From Sclerotiophoma versabilis (taxonomy: Eukaryota; Ascomycota; Dothideomycetes; Pleosporales; Didymellaceae), in assembly GCA_012274445.1 (NCBI GenBank), contig JAAROD010000094.1, positions 496,001 through 560,000 of the forward strand: a stretch of DNA of 64,000 nt. Direction: 5' to 3'. The position numbers were made by a program, and so were the translations under genes. The stretch's first letter is position 1, and each line of letters opens with the position of its first letter. Of the stretch, positions 20,964-31,923 are shown piece by piece. Under the pieces are notes generated by a model. It searched no databases. It was not told where the DNA came from and was given only the letters and a program-made list of their open reading frames with translations.

Positions 20964-22484
20964 TTAATCGTCCCCAAACACCTCATTCCAAAGCTGATGC
21001 GTCTCGAAAGTCTGACTTGGATACCGCACTTCGCCCGTCTCGTTCCTCTGCTGCATTTGCGCATTCTCTTCGACGCTAAACACTACACCGGTTTTACTTG
21101 TAGCCTTGTTCTTGTATCCATCTACATCTGCTGCAACGCCTGGAATCCTGCGATCCGCTGTCGCTGTGATGATTGCCATGATGGTGCGGATGCCGAGCAG
21201 ATCCCGGATGTTATCACCCAAGTTCGGTAAGATTTTGTTCACCAATGATGTGCCAAACAAGGAGATTTTTTGCACAGCACTGATGACTCTACCTGCGGGC
21301 GCATACTTGAGAATATCGCCATATATATCGCCACTGCCTGTACTGTTCGGCTTGGGATTAGCAATGCGCGCACTGATCTCTGCGATTCTGTCCTCCAAGT
21401 CAGGAATGATGGTGGTGCTGCCGTCGTTGATATCCTTTACACCTTCCAATATCCACCTCAGCACGTTATCCGCAAGTACTTCGTTCGGCCAAATCGTCCT
21501 ACTGAGCAGATTCGGCAGCCAACCCAGCGCCTGTTCGATATAGTTCATCGGGTGCTGGCGCACAAAGCGGAACGTCTGGCGCCCAAGATCGTAGTGCACG
21601 CCGGGAAACCACACTTGCTCGACAATAGTGTTCGGTGCCTTCTCGCTCGCAAATGCTAGGCAGGGTTGGAATGCCCATAGGCGGTCGTGAAGAGCTGGCG
21701 CATGACGAACGTGCTGTACGACGGTCGAGACGTACTGGTCGAAGAACTCGAAAGGTGCCCAGTCAATACCAATCCCAGCATTGAGACGTGGAATACCAAG
21801 GGCGCCAACTGTGTCGATAACATTCATGCAGCGAATGGGCTGTTTGACTTGCCAGATTGTGTCTGCGTTGTGTCTTCGCTTCTTGCTCTGTTCGCTCTGA
21901 GGAGCATCAATGGGTAGGCTGGAACGATATGTCCGGAAAACTTCATAGCATAATCGATCGACTTGATCCGAGGTGAGGGTGTTTCTTTGACGACGAACGA
22001 TACCGCAGTTATTGATCATGCCTGCCACGCAGCGGACGGTGAATGCGCCACGACTGAAACCGAATAGCCAGATCTCGTGGTCGTCGGTGTAATGTTCAAC
22101 AATGAAGCGGTATACAGAAACACATTCGTCGCCAATGGAGGAAGCAGTTGCACCATTCCAAATGTACTCAAGAAAGGTTGCACCGAGACCAACTCCTTCT
22201 TGATAGCCGGCAACGACATTGGGAGAATAAGGCGTGATTGAATGCACGATTGCAGGTTTTTCACGAGGATCCAATTTGCTGAATCGGACCTCCCCGACCA
22301 TGTCTGCTAGCATCCGGATGTTGCTTCGAGGCGCACCGGTCACATTTGTTTCGCGACCTACCTAAGCGTTGGGGTTAGCCTTTGTGTCGTCTGCTTGTAG
22401 AATACATAGCTGTTTGCTCACCCAAGTGCCATCGCAAAAGACGATAAGGCGTTTCGATGGTATCTTTAGTACCGGGCCCGGCAT
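20964..22484 (-). CDS. DUF2235 alpha/beta-hydrolase-like protein
   Basis: Exons 22484..22422 and 22361..20964 (intron 60 nt) give 486 residues. The first exon ends in RLIVFCDGTW and the second continues VGRETNVTGAPRSNIRML, the hallmark N-terminus of DUF2235. The nucleophile elbow is GFSRGAFTVR (GxSxG). HPMNYIEQALGWLPN and the VWFPGVHYDLG motif with an Asp/His follow. The family is related to Tle1-type phospholipases of bacterial type VI secretion and is common in fungi as cytosolic hydrolases of unknown substrate. Start choice: the upstream ATG places the family's first strand correctly. No signal peptide is visible. Confidence 0.9.
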
Positions 22485-23313
22485 GGTGTTTTGTTTGTTG
22501 ACAGAATGAAGTTTGTGTGTTAACAGCAGGATGTGAGGGAGACGGAGATTTAGGGGCCAGATATTTTTCTACCGTTGCTTCTTTTTCTGCTGTATAGGAA
22601 GTGTTATTTGCCTGCTTACCTCCTCTTGTATTCTTTGCTTTTCCCTTCAATGATAGAGCTGAGGTGTGATTACCCGATCAGGTGCGGTTGCCCCGTGCCA
22701 AGGTTGTGCACATGCTCACGCCGCTATTTCTGTGTCACACACCCCTCAGCCGAAATTTAAAGCTCGGAGAACGCGAAGAGTCGATGAAGGCTATAACGAG
22801 GGCTATGCCGGTTGATTTTCGAAGTGAACGAGAGTCCTAGCACTGGTGACGTCATACACTGTATTGGCCTATCTATAGAGGTTGCCGTAAGCCGTGCACG
22901 AAGCGAGAGTATCGAGAAGCACAGCAGATAGAGACGCTTCATCCGGTCTTCTTCACTACCAGGCTGAGTCTGCGGCTTCATAGCATATGCGAAATATAGT
23001 TTCTGGGGCTGAGCTCGCGTATCATAGCAGGGCCATGCAAGCCACCATCTAGGCTGAGCGAGATGCTCACCCTCAACGTCTGGCCTTGCGGCGTCCAAGC
23101 CTGCATTACTGTTGCAATTGCTGACTTCACATGCCAAAGCCGAATTGTCGTCACCCAGCGGCTCTGGCAATCAAGACCAGCAAATGGTTGCACAGACCGA
23201 GCTGGCCCGCAGCGTTCGATTTTTCAACGCTGTCATTGTTATCGACCTCGAATCCTGCATGCGCACAGAGACTACCTTCAGTCGGGCATTGTAGTACTGG
23301 GAACATAGTGTGT
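22485..23313. other. Intergenic region, no gene seen
   Basis: About 830 bp between the DUF2235 start and the MED7 stop. A 137-codon minus frame is open, but its composition and lack of motifs argue against coding. The region near 22500-22650 is probably the DUF2235 promoter. Confidence 0.45.
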
Positions 23314-24165
23314 TCAATGCTCCAGTGTTTCGTTCATAGCATCCCACATTCTCCTCTGCGCCTCCCTTCTCCTATCATCCTCTGGATCCCCGTGCGCCAC
23401 CTCCTTGACATCTACACCACTCACCTCAGCAATTGTCTCAGCATTTATGGCCTTCTCAAACCCCTCCAACACGCCTCTGACTTTCTCCTCCATCGCCTTA
23501 ACACCTTCGATCTCCGCCTTCTTCCTCCTCATCTGGTCCTCCATGATTCGTATCAGCGTCTCCCGCGCTTGGTGAGGCCTGTACTCATTGATGAGCGCAT
23601 GCATATTGCACACCAACGTGAGGATATGCTTTAGTTTCATATCCTTGTGCTCGCTCTTCGGGTTCAGCACAAGCACACCGAGCAGCGACAGGTATTCCAG
23701 CATTATAGAGCGGTTAAAGCGATTGAGGTACTGTTGGCGGTCGAAATTTGCGTCAGCGGAGTGCAAGGTAGAGGTTGGGCCAGTAGAGGGAGAGCCGGAG
23801 GAGGGGTAGAGTTGCTTGTATGTCCAGTCGCTGAGGACAAATTGCGAACCCAGAGTTTTGGAGACAAAATCCATCATTTGTGTGAAGTTGTTTGTGCCTG
23901 AGCTTTTGGCGGGCTCGCCGAAGACATGGAAGGACTCATTGTCGCTGGGCGGTGGGGGTGGGATGAGGTAACGGAGTTCGATTGGGAGGGCAAGTATCTG
24001 CTCTGTGGAGAGTTTGGATGAGGAGTTTGCGACGTTCGAGGCGTTGGCGCCACTGCTGGCTTCGTTCTCGATGCCTTTCAGGCGCTCAAGGTTCTCGATC
24101 GTGAAGTGCTTGAAAAAGGGTGGTGGATCAGGAAAGTAGTTAAGCAGCGGTCCATCTTCTGCCAT
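23314..24165 (-). CDS. MED7: Mediator complex subunit 7
   Basis: An intronless frame of 283 residues. The N-terminus has the conserved YFPDPPPFFKHFT segment and the LRYLIPPPPP proline run, both diagnostic of Med7. The C-terminal two-thirds is helical, with RFNRSIMLEYLSLLGVL, a LKHILTLVCNMHALINEYRP block and a coiled-coil-like arm that pairs with Med21 in the yeast structure. It acts in the nucleus in the Mediator middle module, linking transcription factors to RNA polymerase II. An insert of Ser/Gly/Thr residues near 120-135 is a lineage-specific loop. Divergently transcribed from the MDR gene 445 bp away. Confidence 0.93.
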   Translation of the reverse strand: MAEDGPLLNYFPDPPPFFKHFTIENLERLKGIENEASSGANASNVANSSSKLSTEQILALPIELRYLIPPPPPSDNESFHVFGEPAKSSGTNNFTQMMDFVSKTLGSQFVLSDWTYKQLYPSSGSPSTGPTSTLHSADANFDRQQYLNRFNRSIMLEYLSLLGVLVLNPKSEHKDMKLKHILTLVCNMHALINEYRPHQARETLIRIMEDQMRRKKAEIEGVKAMEEKVRGVLEGFEKAINAETIAEVSGVDVKEVAHGDPEDDRRREAQRRMWDAMNETLEH

Positions 24166-24610
24166 GGCGGGCAGTATCGCATGGGCACGATTGCCAAATG
24201 CTGTGAGAAGCGCGCAATGTGGACTTGCCTTTGTCGCCGGATGCCAGACGCGTTGGAGCTGGACCCTGGCTTGGCTTCGTCACGCCGCACAGACCTTGTT
24301 GCCTTCAGCCTTGCATCCAGCCTTACAGTGAGCCTCACCTTTACGCTTACATTTGTAACTCAAAAGATGGCATTGGTCCTGACGCTGTGTTCAGACCGTG
24401 CTACAACAAGACGCGGCCTTACATGCTTCCCTCGAGCACCAAATGCGGGTCACAGTACAATCGATGACAAATCCAATGATGTCGCTCGGTGAGCTAAAAC
24501 GCTGCATACATCATAGGAAGCTATGGAGCCTACCATGCCATTCTCGCTAGTTGAACGTACTGCACACTACCAACTGATCACCGAGCCATATCCCAAGCCT
24601 CACACCCGAC
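24166..24610. promoter_or_regulatory. Bidirectional promoter, MED7 and MDR gene
   Basis: A 445-bp interval separates the two divergent start codons, with no other gene in it. It must carry both promoters. No distinct TATA box is obvious. Confidence 0.5.
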
Positions 24611-25691
24611 ATGTCTACTCAGAAAGCCGTTGTTCACGTCGAGAAGGGCGTCTCTGAAGTCCGCTCCGATGTCCCCCTTCCTAAGGTCCAAGCCAACTTC
24701 ATCATCGTCAAGACGAAGGCTGTAGCTCTCAATCCTACAGACTGGAAGAGCATCGAGAACACTCCGTCCAAGGGAGCCATAGCTGGATGCGACTACGCCG
24801 GTATCGTTGAAGAAGTCGGAAACGGCGTGAAGGACCTCAAGGTCGGCGACCGAGTAGCCGGATTTGCACGAGGAGGTAAGTCCCCACCTTCCAGTAAACC
24901 AGAGCAATCATTGACAGGTTCCAGGCGATCCAGCAGACCACTCAAACGGCGCCTTTGCCGAGCACATTAAAGCCAAAGCCGGCATCCACGCTAAAATCTC
25001 TGAAAACATCTCCTGGGAAGATGCCTCGACCCTCGGTGTCGGTATCACCACTGTGGGACAGGGCTTGTATCAGACCCTCGGCCTGCCTCTCCCGCCCACC
25101 AAAGTCTCAGAGCCTACGCCAGTCCTGATCTACGGCGCCTCAACAGCCACAGGAACGCTTGCTGTGCAGTTCGCCAAACTCTCAGGCGCAGAGGTCTTCG
25201 CAACTGCATCACCGCACAACTTCGATCTTGTGAAGCAGCTCGGCGCTGACCACGTCTTCGATTACAAGGACCCTGAGTGCGGCGAGAAGATTCGCAAAGC
25301 TAGTAATGATAAGCTCAAGCTCGTGTTTGACTGCATTGCAGAGAACGGCTCTGAAAAGATCTGTGCCGCAGCAATCGGCTCATCAGGTGGCCACTACTCT
25401 GGCCTCCTGCCTGGGCCGCTGAAGGACTTTCCTCGCCAGGATGTGAAGCACGGCTGGACATTCGGGTACACGGCTCTTGGTGAGAAGTTTAGCAATCAGG
25501 TACCTGCTAAGCCTGAGGACTATGAGTTTGGCGTCAAATTCTGGAGGGCGGCCGAGGAGCTGTTCAACAGCGGAAAGATCAAGGCGCATCCCACGCTGGT
25601 GAGGGACGGTCTGGAGGGTGTGCCGCAGGGGTTGAATGACTTGAAGGACGGAAAGGTTTCTGGTAAGAAGCTGGTCTACAGGGTCGTTTAA
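24611..25691 (+). CDS. MDR-family NAD(P) oxidoreductase, ToxD/enoyl-reductase-like
   Basis: Exons 24611..24875 and 24925..25691 (49-nt intron) give 343 residues. The GroES-like N-terminal domain contains VALNPTDWKSIE and GCDYAGIVEEVG, followed by a DRVAGFARGG stretch. The Rossmann domain carries the loop IYGASTATGTLAVQFAKLSG and KQLGADHVFDYKD. The zinc-binding Cys/His set of classical alcohol dehydrogenases is missing, so it belongs to the zinc-independent quinone/enoyl-reductase group that includes ToxD and trans-acting enoyl reductases. It likely reduces activated C=C bonds with NADPH in the cytosol. No polyketide synthase is nearby, so a stand-alone role is more likely. The 3' splice site at 24924 is preferred over one at 24917 because it keeps the frame. 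Confidence 0.9.
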
Positions 25692-27025
25692 GTATGTTCA
25701 TGAAAGCAAAGACAGTAAAATACAAGGTACTGGCGTACGTTGCGTTACTGTGCAATGCGTTCGAGCGAAGTCTTTTCGTTCACGCTCCTCAAGACGGTAA
25801 TATCAACGTTGTACGCATCAGGTCAATGTGTATGGTCCAGTACCAAAAGAGCGAGGTTGCGGTGCTTCAGGATCCACTGCCGACACTGATCCTCTTCTCC
25901 TGTGAACATTAATCAGCATACTCCAAAGGCAAGAAGCAGAATAAAGTAACATAGTTAGACGACGTATTCCACAATCAGACTGTGTAAGCGTTAAGTCACT
26001 CTTACCTTCTCCAAGTTGCTCGCCATGAATGAGCCCCTACTTGGCCGCGAACGTATTCCGGGTAGCTTATTATTCTGGCAAACACAAAAACGCCAACTAA
26101 GGAACTAAGTTTTATGGCGAAGGTGGTAAAGTGTCTCGGCTTCCTCCTAGGGCAGAAGATCAGCGTCTATCATCGTCGAAACAGCTTAGAGTGACGTGAC
26201 TCAAGATATAGGAAGCCAGTGTGGCCATCACATTGAAAGGAGTAAGGAGATTGTTAAGTGCGTAGTAAGCATCATGAGGTCCCGGAGAGATGCTGTTGAT
26301 CAGGACACGCATCCTTTCTCCTGTTGGTGTACAACTTTCGATCAAAGAGAACGGCTCCGTTGAGCTTCTCTATCCCACTGCGTACGTCAGACGAACCTGA
26401 GAGAACCGCATGGACAATGCCACTTTTTTTGAAGGCTATTCGTTCGACCATACGGCATCACGGTTCGATTGCTAACCCTATTAGTAGTTCCCGCATCCCG
26501 AGGCAAAGGAGCTTCGAATATACAAATGGAATATAGTACAATATCCGACCTCCGCGACAAGGCATAAAGTAGACTTACACTGGAGCTCCCGATAGCTATT
26601 GGATGCTCGTGGCAACGAGGTCTGGTTCTTGCGATTTTTGCTTGTAAGTGTCAACAGCTGCCTGCAACGAGACTGCTTGCTACGCGCTGTACGCGAGTTG
26701 TCAAGCTGGCATCGCAGTCGCCCCGCAACCTGACCTTGGTCTCTCGTCTTGGGGGCGTCGTTGATTAGATTTGCATGGATAATTGTAAGCTCAAGCGGTC
26801 GATCATTATTTACACATCCTGGAGCCGATCAAGGTAACAATCGTATGGAAAGAACCTCTGCAGCTGAGCTTCACAAAGTGGTGGAGGACGCTTGTCCTGT
26901 CACTAGTGCCGTTCCAGCTAAATGACGCAACGCCATGGCGCACACAGCAGGCGGGCTCGACGTCAAGATAAACCACTGCCATCGCGCAATTTCTCGCTCC
27001 TCAAACTTCAATAGACCTCATCAAC
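25692..27025. other. Intergenic region, no gene recognised
   Basis: About 1.3 kb between two tandem MDR genes. Short frames on both strands have no motif. A minus-strand stretch around 26160-26450 reads somewhat protein-like in several frames (for example HAVLSGSSDVRSGIEKLNGA), which may be a very old relic, but I cannot assign it. Confidence 0.4.
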
Positions 27026-28054
27026 ATGTCACGACCGACCATGAAAGCCTGGCAGTACGACGGCGTCACAGGTGGCCTGGAAAAGAACCTTAAGATCATC
27101 GACGCTGCCTCCCAACCCACTATCGGCGACGATGAGATCCTTGTTGAGGTCCATGCGATGGCCCTCAACCCTGTCGACTACAAGATTACTGAAAGCGCGC
27201 CTTTGACAGCCTTTGGCTTGAAGTGCATACCCGGTGCGGACTTCTGCGGCAAAGTAGCCAAAACGGGCCGGACGGTCGACTCCTTCCAAATTGGAGAGTG
27301 GGTGTTCGGTGCAAAAAACGGCGCTGTCTCGAACGGAACGCTTGCGCAGTATGTTAGTGTCTCACAGAACATGTTGACAAGTCTGCCAAATGGTGTCAAG
27401 GTCGACGATGCTGCGACTGTTGGAATTGTGGGTCTCACGGAGATGCAAGCCATCAAGCCCAACGTCAAGCCTGGCGACAAAGTTTTCATCAATGGTGGCT
27501 CAGGGGGTACTGGTGTCTATGGTATCCAGATTGCGAAAGCTCTTGGATGTCATGTCACAACGACATGTTCGACAGGCAATGTGAAGCTTTGTGAGAGCCT
27601 TGGCGCCGATGAGGTCATCGACTACAAGACCAGTAACATCGTCGAAGTTCTTGCTGCTAAGGGGCCAGTATTTCAGCTCGCTGTGGACAACGTAGGCTCG
27701 CCCGCCGATCTATACAAACAGTCCGCTTCGTACCTCACGCCCAATGGCAAGTTTGTTCAGATTGGCGCGACTCCCAGCCTCGGAGGGTTCGCACAAATTA
27801 CCAGCAACTTCCTCGTTCCAGGATTCCTGGGTGGCGGTAAGAGACCGTATCAAATGTTGGTGGCCAAGCCGTCGACCGATGATCTTCAGCAGCTGGGAGC
27901 ATGGATGAAGGAAGGAAAGGTCAAGGCTGTGTTGGACGAGGTATTTGAGTGGGAGGATGCGCCTAGGGCTTTCGAGAAATTGAAATCTGGGCGGTCAAAG
28001 GGTAAGCTCGTGATCCACGTGAAGCAAAATTCAGGGAAAAGCAATGCATTCTAG
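27026..28054 (+). CDS. MDR-family zinc-independent quinone oxidoreductase-like protein
   Basis: An intronless frame of 342 residues. The N-terminal GroES-like fold has MALNPVDYKI and CIPGADFCGKVAKTG. The nucleotide-binding domain has the glycine-rich loop INGGSGGTGVYGIQIAKALG, then ESLGADEVIDYK. The C-terminal block is KVKAVLDEVFEWEDAPRAFE and SGRSKGKLVIHV. It lacks structural zinc ligands. It resembles reticulon-4-interacting-protein/quinone-reductase-type enzymes that use NADPH to reduce quinones or enones. It is distinct from the MDR gene 1.3 kb upstream (different domain boundaries, no intron), so the two are not a recent duplicate. Confidence 0.9.
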   Translation: MSRPTMKAWQYDGVTGGLEKNLKIIDAASQPTIGDDEILVEVHAMALNPVDYKITESAPLTAFGLKCIPGADFCGKVAKTGRTVDSFQIGEWVFGAKNGAVSNGTLAQYVSVSQNMLTSLPNGVKVDDAATVGIVGLTEMQAIKPNVKPGDKVFINGGSGGTGVYGIQIAKALGCHVTTTCSTGNVKLCESLGADEVIDYKTSNIVEVLAAKGPVFQLAVDNVGSPADLYKQSASYLTPNGKFVQIGATPSLGGFAQITSNFLVPGFLGGGKRPYQMLVAKPSTDDLQQLGAWMKEGKVKAVLDEVFEWEDAPRAFEKLKSGRSKGKLVIHVKQNSGKSNAF

Positions 28055-29812
28055 GAGGCGCAGTTGCGTCAGTAAGTTATCTGTTCGTGCTTCCTCATAT
28101 GGTATCACCATGCGTAACAGGAGTCATCTGATTGAAACAGCTTGCTAGCAGCTATTGAAGAATGGATAGTCTGTATGTTTAAACTATAATCGACGCTCAT
28201 ACACTCCGTTGGAGACCGGTCTGCGTGGAGCATCCCGCCAGATCCTATGTTGAATGAAAGAATGGGAGACTCCTTAGTTCCTCTGCCTATACACGATACC
28301 CTTGCGCTAGACTCACCCTCCCCTTCAACTCTTGGTCACATTGACTTCGAGTCTATTATCAAGGCAGCTCGGACCAGAGCCTGCATTCCCAGAGCGTAGG
28401 AAGACAAAGGATGTTTCCGGATATGCGCTGAATCTCCTCTGACGAATGAAAAGGTCACAAATCGATTCTACTTCGTCCTGTCTCCAGTAAGAGCACCAAG
28501 CCTTGAGCTCGCATATTGTCCACCGCAGCCACAACGCAGCACACGTCAGCCCCGCCCTCGGCCCGTTCGCATGAAGCATAAAGGCCCTTTCATTGGATTT
28601 TGTCCAATGAAAATGCTTCCACCCTCGAAGTTTCGAAACTCCCTTGTCTGAAGCAGTGGGCGTTGCTAAAGTGGCTGATGGGCTTTGAATGACGACGCGT
28701 GCAGCTGTTCCGCAGGATTGGCCGTGAAAGACGCTGTCGGCCCATCCGGCCTCAGACACGGAATGTGGCACAGCCAACCCAATCTCGTCAACGAGCCGCT
28801 CGTGCAACGCCTGAAGCCTCATCGATTCAAGATTATTGCGGATTGAGCTGCCGGGTTGACCTGTTCTGGAGTAATATCAGCCACTCTCAGAGGCGCTCGC
28901 AGCAAGGACAGCCACGAAAGAGCCTGGCGTTTCGCAATCTATCCAGGGCGTTTCGAGGATGTCGAATGGCAGGGGCTCCAAGACAGGTTAGCGGTATGCC
29001 ACTTCCAGCCTGGTGAAGCAAGGACCAAACCTAAGCTATGCATGATCGACCAATTGCGAGCCCCACCCCCAAAGGCACCTCGTTGACCTTCCGTCCCTGA
29101 TTAGCGCACCTTCGCGGCGCGAGAGCCCTGGGGAAAGTGGGAGTGCGGTGCTGTGTATCGTTCCTTACCACCACTCGTGCGCTCTGTGTTGCTAGCCTGC
29201 AAACAAGTAGACGCTGGCTGTTTGTGTCTCCTTCCTTGTCGCTCTTTAGCTCGTCGCAAACCTGCAAACTGTTCGTTACGTGACTCTCTCCCTCTTGTCT
29301 GGTGCGACATCGAACGCGCCTGCCGCTCCTTTGCACTTGTCGACCGCGCAGTCACTTTCACTGCAAGAGTACAATAACAGATTACTACGACAACAGCGCC
29401 GTTGCTGCCATTCATATCCACAGCGACGTTCCTCGGCGAAAGGTCCTCCACTGTCGGATCGCCCACCCCAAACACTGCATGCTCCAAACCATGCACATCG
29501 CTCTTAGCTAGCATCCTGAACCCCAACTCCGGAAAACCATATCGTGCCCAGCACCAGCTTGGATACGTTGCCCAGCTGTCAAAAAGCGGCGACCCTGTCA
29601 CTCTCTCAACTCACTCGCTAGTGGTCAACAGCCGGTCTGTCACCACCATTGCAACTCCACTCCTTCGACCAAGTCTCTCAACCGCCTTTCGAGGACTGCC
29701 AATGCCATTGTAACATTACTAGTCACTCTTTATACCAGCTGGACTGCAGGCTTCACTACCGTTGACCGGATTACACATACACCTATACCAAATAATACTC
29801 GACGCCATCACC
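28055..29812. other. Intergenic region and KCH1-like gene promoter
   Basis: About 1.75 kb with no recognised gene. Open frames on both strands overlap and lack motifs. The stretch from about 29100 is rich in pyrimidine and CA elements, as expected for the promoter and 5' UTR of the transporter that follows. Confidence 0.45.
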
Positions 29813-31923
29813 ATGGGCTGCTGTGGAGACCGCGAAAAAGGCCTGGTCAATGTGGCCGCCGACCAGAAGTGGGACTACATTGTATGTTTTGATAATGGAG
29901 CACCAGCATACTGTACTGACTGTGGTAGAACCTCTCAGACTTCACGTCAACGTCATGCTTGACACCCTTCTCCTACGCCTGGCTTTGGATCCTTACTTTT
30001 GTCTCCTGCGCTGTATACGCCGCCGATGCCTTCACTGCTGTCAACCTCCTCGCTTTCAACAAATGGTCTAGCCAGGTACAACCTAAGGTGCCTTTCGAAG
30101 TCGCCAAGTGGATCTTCGCTATCACCATCATCATCTCTTATGTCTTCTTGGTCTACCGAGGCATCCGGGCATTCCGTGTCATGCGTTCTGGCAGCGTGAC
30201 AGAATGCTACCTCGAGCCAATGGCCGCTATCTGGCAGAGTATGCGACTCACCAGTAGTGGTCGAGGTTGGCGCCGTTTCCTGGTCTTCGCCGAACTGACG
30301 AAGAGTAAGAAGGGGGCCAACTACATTGCTCTCTTCGTCTACTTCCAGTTCAAGAGCGCTCTCATCATTATTGTAGCTCAAGGTCCACGTATCGCAATCA
30401 ACGCCATGACCTTGTACGCTGTCATGCAAGCTCAACTTCTCCCGGTCGGTGAGCACGCTTCTGAGGATCGCTCCGGTTTCGAGCAGTTCTTCATGAACAT
30501 CAAGGCGATGATCGAAACCGGAAACAAGCAGGAGACCGTCGTCTACTTCACCATGTTGTTCTCCCTAGTCATCTGGGTAATTGCAGCGCTTGGTATTATC
30601 ATCTCGTGTTTACTCTACATCTTCTTTCTCTGGCACTACATTCCACGTTCTGATGGCAGCCTGACCAACTACTGCCGCCGTAAGGTCGAGACCCGTCTTG
30701 CCCGTATCGTCGGCAAGAAGATGAAGAAGGCGATTGAAAAGGAAGACCAGAAGCGCAGGGCAGAAGAACAAAAGGCGATTAAGAAGGGGGCTTTGAGCTC
30801 AGTGAGCTCGAAGCCCACCTTGCCTAGTCTTGCAGGAAAGGAAGACGACAGTGCATCCATCTATGGCATGCAGCGATCAGATACGTTCAGCACCATTGCG
30901 ACGCTTCCGGCTTACCCGTCGAGCGTGCCGTCACGCACGAACACAGTAGTCACGAACAACTCTGTCGGTGTTGTAAGGAACCCTATTCTGCCGACACTGA
31001 GTGAACGACCAGGACCAGATCGATCGAACACCAATTATTCCACGACCAGCTACGGCTCGAATGCGCCGCTTCTAAATCAAGCGAGCGATATGGGCATGAC
31101 TTCGCCTGTGCCAATGGTACCTCACCTCGACCAGAATGCGTACTTCTACGAAGATCCACCACTAGCGCCGCCTGCCCGAGCGTTCACTCCAGCATCGCAG
31201 GGCAGGGCGTCTCCACGACCGACCCTCCCTCAAGTTGACACCAACTATTCGAACGGTCGCTACTCGCCTCCTCACGACTTAGTCTCTCCCATCGAGGATA
31301 CGTACGGTGCGCAACCAACACAGACCTACTCCGCGTTCTCGCCATACAACAACCGTGGACCTGCACATGGACCTGCTTACGAACTCTCACCCGTTGATCC
31401 ACCGCCCCAGGGCAATGGTCCGCGTCACTACTACTCGAATTCACAGGGTTCAAACGAATATCGACCCCCACAGCTTCCTGGTGCGCTCCGCGCTGGCTCA
31501 CCAGCGATGTCGCAGACATCGAATTTACCCCCTCGATCCGGTACCGCACCTCCGCCGCGAGCCGGAACCGCACCTCCTCGCCCAGGTGTTCCTGCAAGTC
31601 TACAATCCGCCATTCAGCGCCGCGAAGCTTCACAGCCTCTACCCAACAGAGCTATGACCGGCTCAGTCCCGGCTGTACAGCAACGCAGTGCAACAGCGCC
31701 GATTCAGCAGCCCGGCTGGAATGCACCAGCACAGAGGAGTTACACGCCCTCAAATCAGGGCGAGCGGAGCTACGCACCAGTGGAGAGGAGCTATACACCT
31801 GTAGAAAGGAGCTATACACCTGCAGAAAGGAGCTACACGCCTGCCGATCGCAGCTACACACCCGCTAGCACCGGCTATCCGTCCTCAAACCAGAGAGGCT
31901 ACGATAATAGCTACGGCTATTAA
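29813..31923 (+). CDS. KCH1/PRM6-like low-affinity potassium transporter
   Basis: Exons 29813..29881 and 29929..31923 (47-nt intron) give 687 residues. The first exon encodes MGCCGD, a likely N-myristoylation/palmitoylation start, and KWDYI. The second continues NLSDFTSTSC, a join typical of fungal Kch1 proteins. The membrane domain (about residues 30-275) has four or more hydrophobic segments and the AKWIFAITIIISYVFLVYRG, FVYFQFKSALIII and CLLYIFFLWHYIPRSDGSL blocks. In yeast Kch1/Kch2 (Prm6) bring K+ in at the plasma membrane during pheromone response. The 400-residue tail is basic then Pro/Ser/Tyr-rich and ends in RSYTP-type tandem repeats. It is probably cytosolic, disordered and regulatory. 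Confidence 0.88.
31735..31866 (+). repeat. Tandem RSYTPxxE-coding repeats
   Basis: The end of the KCH1-like gene encodes six consecutive octamer-like units of form RSY-T/A-P followed by V/A and E/D. The nucleotide units are near identical (about 24 bp, AGGAGCTAYACRCCTG core) in the middle. This is a coding minisatellite that can change length by slippage. Confidence 0.8.
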
